This document shows, piece after piece, positions 1 to 10,134 of a stretch of 64,000 nucleotides of DNA. Source of the stretch: Escherichia sp. E1V33 (lineage in GTDB: Bacteria > Pseudomonadota > Gammaproteobacteria > Enterobacterales > Enterobacteriaceae); contig NZ_RHJI01000003.1 of assembly GCF_004211955.1 (NCBI RefSeq), positions 303,853 through 367,852 of the forward strand, written 5' to 3'. The notes under the pieces were generated by a model. It was not told where the DNA came from. It did not search any database and saw only the letters and a program-made list of their open reading frames with translations. The first letter of the stretch is position 1. Each line of letters begins with the position of its first letter. The translations under genes and the position numbers were made by a program.

Positions 1-461
1 GGTACTGCTAGTGAAGTGAGTATTTCACGTAATGTCTCCCCATCAGGAAACACGAGTTCCGGGGCAATCTCAAACAGCGGCCACAGCATAAAGCCGCGAT
101 TCTTCATATCGTAATGCGGGACGGTGAGTCGTTCGGTATTAATGGTTTCATTACCAAACAACATGATATCAAGATCGAGTGTGCGCGGTCCCCAGCGTTC
201 TGCTTTACGGACACGGCCTTGCTGTAATTCGATACGTTGTGTGTGATTTAGTAATTCTTCAGGCGCAAGTGTTGTTTTCAACGCCACGGCTGCGTTTAAG
301 TAATCAGGTTGATCTTGCGGCCCCAGAGGTGGGGTGCGGTAAAACGAGGAAATGGCGAGAATGCGGCTTTCAGGGATATCGCCTAATGCTTTTACGGCAG
401 CATTGACCTGCTCCAGCGGAGAGGCCAGATTGCTGCCTATGGCAATATACGCCACCGTCAT
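1..461 (-). CDS. folK: 6-hydroxymethyl-7,8-dihydropterin pyrophosphokinase (partial, C-terminus off window)
   Basis: FolK transfers pyrophosphate from ATP to 6-hydroxymethyl-7,8-dihydropterin in cytosolic folate synthesis. I translated the minus strand from the ATG at 461-459. It opens [16 protein letters not shown] and carries the family landmarks: [18 protein letters not shown], then [15 protein letters not shown], which includes the two magnesium-binding Asp residues. About 153 codons are present, against a usual length near 159, so only the last few residues are missing beyond base 1. The start overlaps the pcnB stop by 4 bases (ATGA), which indicates translational coupling in a pcnB-folK unit. 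The family assignment is certain; only the 3' end is unseen. Confidence 0.97.
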   Translation of the reverse strand, partial: MTVAYIAIGSNLASPLEQVNAAVKALGDIPESRILAISSFYRTPPLGPQDQPDYLNAAVALKTTLAPEELLNHTQRIELQQGRVRKAERWGPRTLDLDIMLFGNETINTERLTVPHYDMKNRGFMLWPLFEIAPELVFPDGETLREILTSLAV

Positions 462-1855
462 GCGGTGCCCTCACGACGCGGGGCGCGTCTACGTGGGCGG
501 CGAGTACGACGGCGCGGTGTTGGATCTTCATCCAGCTCGTTGAGCATACCTTTTTGATCTGGCGGCGCAGAAACCTGGAACTCACCCCACCATTTCGCCA
601 GACGTTGTAGCTCGGCGTTGCGTTCCACTTCAGCTCGCAGGGCTAGCAGATCGTAGGCGGCGCGGAACTTCGGATGCTCCAGCAGTTTCCATGCGCGTTT
701 ACCTTGACGACGGGACATACGAAGCTGCAACTGCCAGATATCGCGGGTTAGCGTAGTCAGACGTTTCGGGATCGCCAGTGAACGGCAAGCTTCGTCCAGC
801 ACATCGTTCATTGCCAGCGCGAAAGCATCGTGATAGGTCAGACCGCTTTCCTGTGCAATTTTCTGTGCTGTTTCCAACAGTGGATACCAGAACATGGCGG
901 CAAACAAAAACGCCGGGTTAACGCGCATATCGTTATGAATACGCGTATCGGTGTTCTTCAGTACCTGCTCAATGATCCGCTCCATTGGGCTGTCGCCATT
1001 TTCCGTGAAGTAACGGGTAATGGTCGGGAACAGCGGCTGGAACAGATTATATTCACACAGCAGTTTATAGGTTTCGTAACCGTAGCCCGCTTGCAACAGT
1101 TTAAGAGACTCTTCAAACAGCCGTGCTGGCGGAATATCGTTTAGCAGAGTAGCAAGGCGTGGAATCGGCTCGGCGGTTTCTGGGCTGATACGCATACCCA
1201 GTTTCGCGGCAAAACGTACTGCGCGCAACATACGAACAGGATCTTCACGGTAGCGCGTTTCCGGGTTACCAATCAGGCGGATAACACCGTCTTTCAGATC
1301 CTGCATGCCACCAACGTAATCACGGACGGTAAAATCCGCGACGCTGTAATACAGGCTATTAATAGTGAAATCGCGGCGCTGGGCATCTTCTTCGATGGAG
1401 CCGAAAATGTTGTCGCGTAGCAACATGCCGTTTTGCCCGCGCTGAGAAGTCGTGCGGTCGCTGACATTGCCTTCGTGGTGACCACGGAAGGTGGCGACTT
1501 CGATAATCTCCGGGCCAAACATTACGTGAGCCAGACGGAAACGGCGACCTACCAGGCGGCAGTTACGGAACAGTTTGCGCACCTGCTCAGGCGTGGCATT
1601 GGTGGTCACGTCAAAATCTTTCGGCTTTTTGCCAAGTAACAGGTCGCGTACGCCGCCGCCAACCAGCCAGGCTTCGTATCCCGCTTTATTGAGCCTGTAC
1701 ATTACCTTCAGGGCATTTTCACTGATATCTTTGCGGGAAATAGCATGCTGCTCACGCGGGATCACCGTCACCTGTGGACGGGCGACTGCCTGTTCAGCTT
1801 CGCTCTCCTCGCGGCTCAACACCTTGCGGCAAAAATTAGCGACTCGGGTAAAAAT
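458..1855 (-). CDS. pcnB: Poly(A) polymerase I, AUU start codon
   Basis: PcnB adds 3' poly(A) tails that mark RNAs, including plasmid ColE1 RNA I, for degradation. The nucleotidyltransferase core is visible: a [10 protein letters not shown] loop followed by the metal-binding pair in [10 protein letters not shown] (near residue 80), then the RRDFTINSL and [20 protein letters not shown] tRNA-nucleotidyltransferase-like helices. The C-terminus is very basic ([16 protein letters not shown]), fitting RNA binding. An in-frame ATG exists at 1876, but starting at the ATT at 1855-1853, preceded by GAGGTG, gives exactly the known 465 residues. E. coli pcnB is documented to start at AUU, which keeps expression low. 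It overlaps folK by 4 bases. Confidence 0.96.
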   Translation of the reverse strand: MFTRVANFCRKVLSREESEAEQAVARPQVTVIPREQHAISRKDISENALKVMYRLNKAGYEAWLVGGGVRDLLLGKKPKDFDVTTNATPEQVRKLFRNCRLVGRRFRLAHVMFGPEIIEVATFRGHHEGNVSDRTTSQRGQNGMLLRDNIFGSIEEDAQRRDFTINSLYYSVADFTVRDYVGGMQDLKDGVIRLIGNPETRYREDPVRMLRAVRFAAKLGMRISPETAEPIPRLATLLNDIPPARLFEESLKLLQAGYGYETYKLLCEYNLFQPLFPTITRYFTENGDSPMERIIEQVLKNTDTRIHNDMRVNPAFLFAAMFWYPLLETAQKIAQESGLTYHDAFALAMNDVLDEACRSLAIPKRLTTLTRDIWQLQLRMSRRQGKRAWKLLEHPKFRAAYDLLALRAEVERNAELQRLAKWWGEFQVSAPPDQKGMLNELDEDPTPRRRTRRPRRRAPRREGTA

Positions 1856-1914
1856 AATACACCTCGGTAGTGTCAAACATCATTCAGGACAAAAAAATAG
1901 CGGCTAATCATAGC

Positions 1915-2841
1915 TCAGCATGACGCGTTTGAGAACGTTGAATTTACAATTGCCGACTCTGGCACGGCGGTCAGCGTCCAGTTTTTGACTGCTGACTGAA
2001 GGATTTGCTCTATGCTGTAATCCTGCCAGTGCGCTTCTGCCTGCTGACCCAGAAAATGAAGTGCCGCGATTAACACCGGGCGCGGATCGCCTTTCGGTAA
2101 CGCAGGCGCATGATTCTGCTTGGAAAGTTTAGCGCCTTGTGCGTTTAGCGCCAGCGGTAAATGAATGTAATCTGGCACCTGCCAGCCAAAAAGCTGGTAC
2201 AGCGAGATTTGCCGCACTGTCGGTTCGATCAAATCCGCCCCTCGAACAATTTCTGTGACGCCCTGGAAGTGATCATCGACCACCACCGCCAGGTTATAGG
2301 CAAACAAACCATCACGACGATGAATAATAAAATCTTCTCGCGCCAGTTTTTCGTCAGCGTGAATAATTCCGCGTAGTTGATCAGTAAACTGCGTGACCGG
2401 ATGCAACTGCCGAATGCGCACAGCCGCATTGTCTGGTCCATGATGCAATGCTCGACAATGACCGTCGTAAATACCGCCAATGCTTTGAATACGCGCACGC
2501 GTGCAGGTGCAGTAATAACTTAGCCCTTGCTCACGTAACCAGGTGAGTGCTTCGCGATAGGCGTCGTGACGTTGGGATTGCCAAAGAACATCGCCGTCCC
2601 AGTAAAGGCCGTAATGTTCCAGCTGGCGCAGGATAGTTTCTGCGGCACCGGGAACTTCACGAGGCGGGTCGATATCTTCAATGCGTACCAGCCAGCGACC
2701 TTGCCGGGCGCGAGCCTGCAAATAGCTGCCAAGCGCGGCGATCAGAGAGCCAAAATGAAGTTCGCCGGAAGGTGAGGGGGCGAAGCGGCCAATATACTGT
2801 GTGTCTGTCATCTCTTTGAACAAAAAATAAGGCGGGAGCAT
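1915..2841 (-). CDS. gluQ: Glutamyl-Q tRNA(Asp) synthetase
   Basis: GluQ-RS (YadB) is a truncated glutamyl-tRNA synthetase paralogue. It glutamylates the queuosine base at the wobble position of tRNA(Asp) instead of charging a tRNA 3' end. It shows the class I signatures [14 protein letters not shown] (HIGH-like) and a KLSKQNHAP stretch (KMSKS-like), but lacks the anticodon-binding domain. A zinc-binding [10 protein letters not shown] segment is present. The 308-residue form starts at an ATG lying in the loop of the dksA terminator. A second ATG 10 codons in ([10 protein letters not shown]) is an alternative start outside the hairpin. The gene follows dksA, and read-through of that terminator is known to limit its expression in Shigella. 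Confidence 0.96.
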   Translation of the reverse strand: MLPPYFLFKEMTDTQYIGRFAPSPSGELHFGSLIAALGSYLQARARQGRWLVRIEDIDPPREVPGAAETILRQLEHYGLYWDGDVLWQSQRHDAYREALTWLREQGLSYYCTCTRARIQSIGGIYDGHCRALHHGPDNAAVRIRQLHPVTQFTDQLRGIIHADEKLAREDFIIHRRDGLFAYNLAVVVDDHFQGVTEIVRGADLIEPTVRQISLYQLFGWQVPDYIHLPLALNAQGAKLSKQNHAPALPKGDPRPVLIAALHFLGQQAEAHWQDYSIEQILQSAVKNWTLTAVPESAIVNSTFSNASC

Positions 2842-2850
2842 TTCCCGCCT
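2822..2850 (-). terminator. Rho-independent terminator after dksA, overlapping the gluQ start
   Basis: Read on the minus strand, the arms GGCGGGA and TCCCGCC are separated by a short loop and followed by TTATTTTTT. The loop contains the ATG used by the 308-residue gluQ ORF. Confidence 0.9.
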
Positions 2851-2877
2851 GTGGTAAACGTGATGGAACGGCTGTAA

Positions 2878-3333
2878 TTAGCCAGCCATCTGTTTTTCGC
2901 GAATTTCAGCCAGTGTTTTGCAGTCGATGCACAGATCGGCTGTCGGGCGCGCTTCCAGACGGCGAATACCAATTTCGACGCCGCAAGATTCGCAGTAGCC
3001 GAAATCTTCGTCTTCCACTTTTTTCAGCGTCTTCTCGATCTTTTTGATCAGCTTACGCTCGCGATCGCGGTTACGCAGTTCGAGGCTGAACTCTTCTTCC
3101 TGGGCTGCACGGTCTACCGGGTCCGGGAAGTTGGCTGCTTCATCCTGCATATGTGTAACGGTGCGATCGACTTCATCCCTGAGTTGATTACGCCATGCTT
3201 CCAGAATACGACGGAAGTGCGCCAGCTGGGCTTCGTTCATATACTCTTCGCCCGGCTTCTCCTGATATGGCTCCACCCCAGCGATGGCGAGAATACTCAG
3301 GGACGATGTTTTACGGTTTTGCCCTTCTTGCAT
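2878..3333 (-). CDS. dksA: RNA polymerase-binding transcription factor DksA
   Basis: DksA enters the secondary channel of RNA polymerase. With ppGpp it represses rRNA promoters and activates amino-acid promoters. The 151-residue protein starting [11 protein letters not shown] has a long coiled coil (about residues 33-108) whose tip carries DPVDRA (D71, D74, A76), the residues required for activity. A C4 zinc finger follows (YCESCG ... CIDC). The start was chosen at 3333 because GGAGAAG stands just upstream and the length matches the family; six extra in-frame codons lie upstream without such support. It is followed by a strong terminator and then gluQ. Its regulatory target type is illustrated by the rrn P1 promoter at the other end of the window. 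Confidence 0.99.
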   Translation of the reverse strand: MQEGQNRKTSSLSILAIAGVEPYQEKPGEEYMNEAQLAHFRRILEAWRNQLRDEVDRTVTHMQDEAANFPDPVDRAAQEEEFSLELRNRDRERKLIKKIEKTLKKVEDEDFGYCESCGVEIGIRRLEARPTADLCIDCKTLAEIREKQMAG

Positions 3334-3510
3334 GTTGCTTCTCCTTAACACGCACTATCGATCCCCATGTTCGGGGGAAAAATGAGGCCGCTATAAATAG
3401 CAGATGCTTTTCCGGATAGCAATTATCTAAACGTAACACTTGACAACTGTGTGAGGAAAAGCGTATTTGCGCACGCGACCAGAATGTAAATTAACCAGTT
3501 ACTTACACTA

Positions 3511-4760
<1,250 letters not shown>

Positions 4761-4835
4761 GTCAGGCACTCGGTTATGAATTACCGCGATGCTACAATGT
4801 GGCGCGAAGAATGTTAACCCTCTGGAGCGTTTTGT

Positions 4836-7262
4836 GTGTCGTTACCCGTTGCAGCCGTCTTACCTGAATTACTTGCCGCCCTCGATTATGCGCCGCAGGT
4901 GTTATTAAGTGCGCCAACCGGGGCCGGAAAATCGACCTGGCTACCGCTGCAACTGCTGGCGCATTCAGGTATTCACGGGAAAATCATCCTGCTGGAACCA
5001 CGTCGACTGGCGGCGCGTAACGTTGCGCAACGCCTGGCGGAGCTGCTGAACGAAAAGCCTGGCGACACGGTCGGCTACCGGATGCGCGCGCAAAACTGTG
5101 TCGGGCCGAATACTCGTCTGGAAGTGGTCACTGAAGGTGTGTTGACGCGCATGATCCAGCGCGACCCGGAACTGAACGGCGTGGGAGTGGTGATCCTCGA
5201 TGAATTTCATGAACGCAGTTTGCAGGCAGATTTGGCGCTGGCATTGTTACTCGATGTGCAACAAGGTCTGCGCGATGACCTCAAGCTGCTGATTATGTCG
5301 GCTACGCTGGATAACGATCGCTTACAGCAGATACTGCCAGAAGCGCCCGTTGTTGTTTCCGAAGGGCGTTCGTATCCGGTGGAACGGCGCTATTTGCCGT
5401 TGCCTGCACATCAACGCTTTGACGAAGCGGTTGCGGTCGCTACCGCCGAATTACTGCGCCAGGAAAGCGGATCATTACTGCTATTTTTACCTGGCGTCGG
5501 AGAAATTCAGCGCGTGCAGGAACAGCTGGCGTCGCGCATCGGCAGTGATGTGTTGCTCTGCCCACTGTATGGCGCGTTGTCGCTGAACGATCAGCGAAAA
5601 GCTATCCTCCCTGCGCCGCAAGGAATGCGCAAAGTGGTGCTGGCGACCAACATCGCTGAAACCAGTCTAACCATCGAAGGTATCCGTCTGGTGGTGGATT
5701 GCGCCCAGGAAAGGGTAGCGCGCTTTGATCCGCGTACTGGTCTTACGCGATTGATCACTCAGCGCGTTAGTCAGGCGTCGATGACGCAACGTGCCGGGCG
5801 CGCCGGGCGTCTGGAGCCAGGTATTTGCCTGCATTTAATCGCTAAAGAACAGGCGGAACGTGCCGCAGCGCAAAGTGAACCGGAGATCTTACAAAGCGAT
5901 CTCTCCGGTTTGTTGATGGAATTACTGCAATGGGGATGTAGCGATCCGGCACAGATGAACTGGCTGGATCACCCCCCAGCGGTGAATCTACAGGCGGCGA
6001 AACGTCTGTTACAAATGCTGGGGGCGCTGGACGGTGAGCGACTTAGTGCGCAAGGGCAAAAAATGGCGGCGCTGGGTAACGATCCACGTTTAGCGGCAAT
6101 GCTGGTGAGCGCGAAGAGTGACGATGAAGCGGCTACCGCCGCAAAAATTGCCGCCATTCTCGAAGAGCCGCCACGGATGGGTAATTGCGATCTTGGCGTG
6201 GCGTTCTCGCGCAATCAACCTGCCTGGCAGCAACGTAGTCAGCAACTGTTGAAACGCTTAAACGTACGCGGCGGTGAGGAGGACAGTTCACTTATTGCGC
6301 CGCTACTCACCCGAGCGTTTGCCGATCGTATTGCTCGTCGGCGTGGGCAAGATGGCCGCTATCAACTGGCGAACGGTATGGGGGCGATGCTGGATGCTGA
6401 CGACGCGTTAAACCGCCACGAATGGCTGATCGCACCGTTATTATTGCAGGGCAGCGCCTCGCCGGATGCGCGGATTTTGCTGGCACTGCCGGTCGATATT
6501 GATACGTTAGTAGAACGTTGCCCGCAACTGGTGCAGCAGTCTGACACTGTGGAGTGGGACGATGCTCAAGGCACGCTGAAAGCCTGGCGTCGGCTGCAAA
6601 TTGGCCAACTCACGGTAAAAGTGCAGCCACTGGCAAAACCTTCAGAAGAAGAATTACATCAGGCGATGCTTAACGGGATACGCGATAAAGGATTAAACGT
6701 CCTCAACTGGACGCCAGAAGCGGAACAACTACGCCTGCGTTTACTGTGCGCTGCGAAGTGGTTACCAGAGTATGACTGGCCAGCGGTCGATGACGCGAGT
6801 TTATTGGCGACGCTTGAAATGTGGTTGCTGCCACATATGAGCGGCGTACATTCGCTACGTGGCCTGAAATCAGTCGATATTTACCAGGCGCTGCATGGAT
6901 TACTCGATTGGGGAATGCAGCAACGTCTGGTGAGTTCCCTGCCTGCGCATTACACTGTGCCGACGGGAAGTCAGATCGCCATTCGTTATCATGAAGATAA
7001 CCCGCCTGTGCTGGCAGTAAGAATGCAGGAGATGTTTGGCGAAGCCACCAATCCGACTATCGCCCAGGGGCGTGTACCGCTGGTGCTGGAGTTACTTTCA
7101 CCCGCCCAAAGGCCGCTGCAAATCACGCGTGATTTGGGGGCCTTCTGGAAAGGAGCGTATCGTGAGGTGCAAAAGGAGATGAAAGGGCGTTATCCCAAAC
7201 ACGTCTGGCCGGACGACCCGGCGAATACCGCACCAACGCGGCGCACGAAAAAATATTCGTAA
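4836..7262 (+). CDS. hrpB: ATP-dependent DEAH-box RNA helicase HrpB
   Basis: HrpB is a DEAH-type RNA helicase of poorly defined cellular role. Helicase motifs appear in order: SAPTGAGKST (Walker A, near residue 25), EPRRLAARN, a DEFH variant of the DEAH box in VVILDEFHERSLQ, SATLD, then ATNIAETSLTIEG and QRAGRAGRLEPG (motif VI), followed by the HA2-like and C-terminal HrpB domains. The start is GTG at 4836, preceded by a weak ribosome site (GGAGCG). The 808-residue length is within one residue of what I recall for K-12. DEFH instead of DEAH is normal for this family. A boxC-like repeat follows the stop. Confidence 0.97.
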   Translation: MSLPVAAVLPELLAALDYAPQVLLSAPTGAGKSTWLPLQLLAHSGIHGKIILLEPRRLAARNVAQRLAELLNEKPGDTVGYRMRAQNCVGPNTRLEVVTEGVLTRMIQRDPELNGVGVVILDEFHERSLQADLALALLLDVQQGLRDDLKLLIMSATLDNDRLQQILPEAPVVVSEGRSYPVERRYLPLPAHQRFDEAVAVATAELLRQESGSLLLFLPGVGEIQRVQEQLASRIGSDVLLCPLYGALSLNDQRKAILPAPQGMRKVVLATNIAETSLTIEGIRLVVDCAQERVARFDPRTGLTRLITQRVSQASMTQRAGRAGRLEPGICLHLIAKEQAERAAAQSEPEILQSDLSGLLMELLQWGCSDPAQMNWLDHPPAVNLQAAKRLLQMLGALDGERLSAQGQKMAALGNDPRLAAMLVSAKSDDEAATAAKIAAILEEPPRMGNCDLGVAFSRNQPAWQQRSQQLLKRLNVRGGEEDSSLIAPLLTRAFADRIARRRGQDGRYQLANGMGAMLDADDALNRHEWLIAPLLLQGSASPDARILLALPVDIDTLVERCPQLVQQSDTVEWDDAQGTLKAWRRLQIGQLTVKVQPLAKPSEEELHQAMLNGIRDKGLNVLNWTPEAEQLRLRLLCAAKWLPEYDWPAVDDASLLATLEMWLLPHMSGVHSLRGLKSVDIYQALHGLLDWGMQQRLVSSLPAHYTVPTGSQIAIRYHEDNPPVLAVRMQEMFGEATNPTIAQGRVPLVLELLSPAQRPLQITRDLGAFWKGAYREVQKEMKGRYPKHVWPDDPANTAPTRRTKKYS

Positions 7263-7268
7263 GGTTGG

Positions 7269-7307
7269 TTTTCTCCCTCTCCCTGTGGGAGAGGGGACCG
7301 ATCGAGC
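7269..7307. repeat. boxC-like imperfect palindrome
   Basis: A short element with CTCCCTCTCCC and GGGAGAGGGG arms ends in GACCGATCGAGC. It resembles the elements at 26321 and 30767, which end in GGGGACTG(C/T)CCGAGC. It lies in the hrpB-mrcB gap. Confidence 0.6.
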
Positions 7308-7393
7308 ACAAATTTTGAGAGATATCTTCTTCTGTCTTGTCACAGAAGAACAGAAAATCGGGCTTTTGCGCCTGAATATTGCGGAGAAAAAGC

Positions 7394-9916
7394 ATGGCCG
7401 GGAATGACCGCGAGCCAATTGGACGCAAAGGGAAACCGACGCGTCCAGTCAAACAAAAGGTAAGCCGTCGTCGTTACGAAGATGACGATGATTACGACGA
7501 TTATGATGACTATGAGGACGAAGAACCGATGCCGCGCAAAGGAAAGGGCAAAGGAAAAGGGCGTAAGCCTCGTGGCAAACGCGGCTGGTTATGGCTGCTG
7601 CTAAAACTGGCTATCGTTTTTGCCGTGCTGATCGCCATTTACGGCGTTTATCTCGATCAAAAAATTCGTAGCCGTATTGATGGCAAGGTCTGGCAATTGC
7701 CTGCCGCGGTCTATGGCCGAATGGTTAACCTTGAGCCAGATATGACCATTAGCAAGAACGAGATGGTGAAACTGCTGGAGGCGACCCAGTATCGTCAGGT
7801 GTCGAAGATGACCCGTCCTGGCGAATTTACCGTGCAGGCCAACAGCATTGAAATGATCCGCCGTCCGTTTGATTTCCCGGACAGTAAAGAAGGGCAGGTG
7901 CGTGCGCGTCTGACCTTTGATGGCGATCATCTGGCGACCATCGTCAATATGGAAAACAACCGTCAGTTCGGTTTCTTCCGTCTTGATCCTCGCCTGATCA
8001 CCATGATCTCCTCACCAAACGGTGAGCAGCGTTTGTTTGTGCCGCGCAGTGGTTTCCCGGACTTGCTGGTTGATACTTTGTTGGCGACAGAAGACCGTCA
8101 TTTCTACGAGCATGACGGCATCAGCCTCTACTCCATCGGACGTGCGGTGCTGGCAAACCTGACTGCCGGACGCACGGTGCAGGGGGCGAGTACGCTGACG
8201 CAACAGTTAGTGAAAAACCTGTTCCTCTCCAGCGAACGCTCTTACTGGCGTAAAGCGAACGAAGCCTATATGGCGCTGATCATGGATGCGCGTTACAGCA
8301 AAGATCGCATTCTTGAGCTGTATATGAACGAGGTGTATCTCGGTCAGAGCGGCGACAACGAAATTCGTGGCTTCCCGCTGGCGAGCCTGTACTACTTTGG
8401 TCGCCCGGTGGAAGAGCTGAGCCTTGACCAGCAGGCGCTGTTAGTTGGCATGGTAAAAGGCGCGTCGATCTACAACCCGTGGCGTAATCCGAAACTGGCG
8501 CTGGAGCGACGTAACCTGGTGCTGCGTTTGCTGCAACAACAGCAGATTATCGACGGCGAACTGTATGAAATGCTGAGTGCGCGTCCGCTGGGCGTACAGC
8601 CACGCGGCGGGGTAATCTCTCCGCAGCCAGCCTTTATGCAACTGGTGCGTCAGGAGTTGCAGGCGAAACTGGGCGATAAGGTGAAAGATCTCTCTGGCGT
8701 GAAGATCTTCACTACGTTTGACTCAGTGGCCCAGGACGCGGCAGAAAAAGCCGCCGTGGAAGGCATTCCGGCACTGAAGAAACAGCGTAAGTTGAGCGAT
8801 CTGGAAACGGCGATTGTCGTCGTCGACCGCTTTAGTGGTGAAGTTCGTGCGATGGTCGGGGGAGCTGAACCGCAGTTCGCGGGCTACAACCGTGCGATGC
8901 AGGCGCGTCGTTCGATTGGTTCTCTTGCAAAACCAGCGACTTACCTTACGGCGCTAAGCCAGCCGAAAATCTATCGTCTGAACACGTGGATTGCCGATGC
9001 GCCAATCGCGCTGCGTCAGCCGAACGGTCAGGTCTGGTCACCGCAGAACGATGATCGTCGCTATAGTGAAAGCGGCAGAGTGATGCTGGTAGATGCGTTG
9101 ACCCGTTCGATGAACGTGCCGACGGTGAATCTGGGGATGGCGCTGGGGCTGCCTGCGGTTACGGATACCTGGATCAAACTGGGCGTGCCGAAAGACCAGT
9201 TGAATCCAGTTCCGGCAATGTTGTTGGGGGCGCTGAACTTAACGCCAATCGAAGTGGCGCAGGCTTTCCAGACTATCGCCAGCGGCGGTAACCGCGCGCC
9301 GCTCTCCGCGCTGCGCTCAGTCATTGCAGAAGATGGTAAGGTGCTGTATCAGAGCTTCCCGCAGGCGGAGCGCGCAGTTCCGGCGCAGGCTGCGTATCTG
9401 ACGTTGTGGACCATGCAACAGGTTGTGCAACGTGGTACAGGGCGTCAGCTTGGGGCGAAATATCCCAATCTGCATCTGGCAGGGAAAACGGGTACTACCA
9501 ACAACAACGTTGATACCTGGTTTGCTGGCATTGACGGCAGCACGGTGACCATCACTTGGGTAGGCCGCGATAACAACCAGCCGACTAAGCTGTACGGTGC
9601 CAGCGGGGCGATGTCGATTTACCAGCGTTATCTGGCTAATCAGACACCAACGCCGCTTAATCTTGTACCGCCGGAAGATATCGTGGATATGGGCGTGGAT
9701 TACGACGGTAACTTTGTTTGCAGCGGTGGTATGCGTACCTTGCCGGTCTGGGCCAGCGATCCGCAATCTCTGTGCCAGCAGAGTGAGATGCAGCAGCAAC
9801 CGTCAGGCAATCCGTTTGATCAGTCTTCTCAGCCGCAACAGCAACCTGCTCAACAGGAGCAGAAGGATAGCGACGGCGTAGCAGGCTGGATCAAGGATAT
9901 GTTTGGTAGTAATTAA
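7394..9916 (+). CDS. mrcB: Bifunctional penicillin-binding protein 1b
   Basis: PBP1b polymerises lipid II (glycosyltransferase) and cross-links the peptides (transpeptidase) at the inner membrane. The cytoplasmic N-terminus has a striking Asp/Tyr run ([17 protein letters not shown], about 28-44) and a Lys/Gly-rich stretch. One TM segment follows at about 64-87. The GT51 domain contains [12 protein letters not shown] (catalytic Glu near 233) and QGASTLTQQ. The transpeptidase contains [10 protein letters not shown] (active Ser, SxxK, near 510) and AGKTGTT. Methionine 46 (PMPRKGK) is the known internal start of the short form. At 840 residues it is four shorter than I recall for K-12, because the C-terminal Gln/Pro repeat has one unit fewer. 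Confidence 0.98.
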   Translation: MAGNDREPIGRKGKPTRPVKQKVSRRRYEDDDDYDDYDDYEDEEPMPRKGKGKGKGRKPRGKRGWLWLLLKLAIVFAVLIAIYGVYLDQKIRSRIDGKVWQLPAAVYGRMVNLEPDMTISKNEMVKLLEATQYRQVSKMTRPGEFTVQANSIEMIRRPFDFPDSKEGQVRARLTFDGDHLATIVNMENNRQFGFFRLDPRLITMISSPNGEQRLFVPRSGFPDLLVDTLLATEDRHFYEHDGISLYSIGRAVLANLTAGRTVQGASTLTQQLVKNLFLSSERSYWRKANEAYMALIMDARYSKDRILELYMNEVYLGQSGDNEIRGFPLASLYYFGRPVEELSLDQQALLVGMVKGASIYNPWRNPKLALERRNLVLRLLQQQQIIDGELYEMLSARPLGVQPRGGVISPQPAFMQLVRQELQAKLGDKVKDLSGVKIFTTFDSVAQDAAEKAAVEGIPALKKQRKLSDLETAIVVVDRFSGEVRAMVGGAEPQFAGYNRAMQARRSIGSLAKPATYLTALSQPKIYRLNTWIADAPIALRQPNGQVWSPQNDDRRYSESGRVMLVDALTRSMNVPTVNLGMALGLPAVTDTWIKLGVPKDQLNPVPAMLLGALNLTPIEVAQAFQTIASGGNRAPLSALRSVIAEDGKVLYQSFPQAERAVPAQAAYLTLWTMQQVVQRGTGRQLGAKYPNLHLAGKTGTTNNNVDTWFAGIDGSTVTITWVGRDNNQPTKLYGASGAMSIYQRYLANQTPTPLNLVPPEDIVDMGVDYDGNFVCSGGMRTLPVWASDPQSLCQQSEMQQQPSGNPFDQSSQPQQQPAQQEQKDSDGVAGWIKDMFGSN

Positions 9917-9931
9917 CGTCTAAGCGTGACA

Positions 9932-9958
9932 TACCGGATGGCGAGTAGCCATCCGGTA
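9932..9958 (+). terminator. Stem-loop after mrcB, possible terminator
   Basis: A 10-bp perfect stem (ACCGGATGGC / GCCATCCGGT) with a 5-base loop lies 16 bp after the mrcB stop. The downstream T-run is poor, so it may instead be an mRNA-stabilising hairpin or a REP-like remnant. Confidence 0.55.
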
Positions 9959-10078
9959 AAATAACATCCCATCTAAATTATTAACCCTTCTTTTTCATCT
10001 GGTTATTCCTTAACCTTTTAGCTTCATCTCTGATGGGTACTGCTTGCTATCGCCTCGGCGTTTCGAATATTATTTCAT

Positions 10079-10097
10079 CTTTATAATAATCATTCTC
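10079..10097 (+). promoter_or_regulatory. Fur box upstream of fhuA
   Basis: The 19 bases match the Fur consensus GATAATGATAATCATTATC at 14 positions, including the core ATAATCATT. The site is about 38 bp upstream of the fhuA start. Iron-Fur repression of fhuACDB is established; the site itself is my reading. Confidence 0.75.
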
Positions 10098-10134
10098 GTT
10101 TACGTTATCATTCACTTTCATCAGAGATATACCA

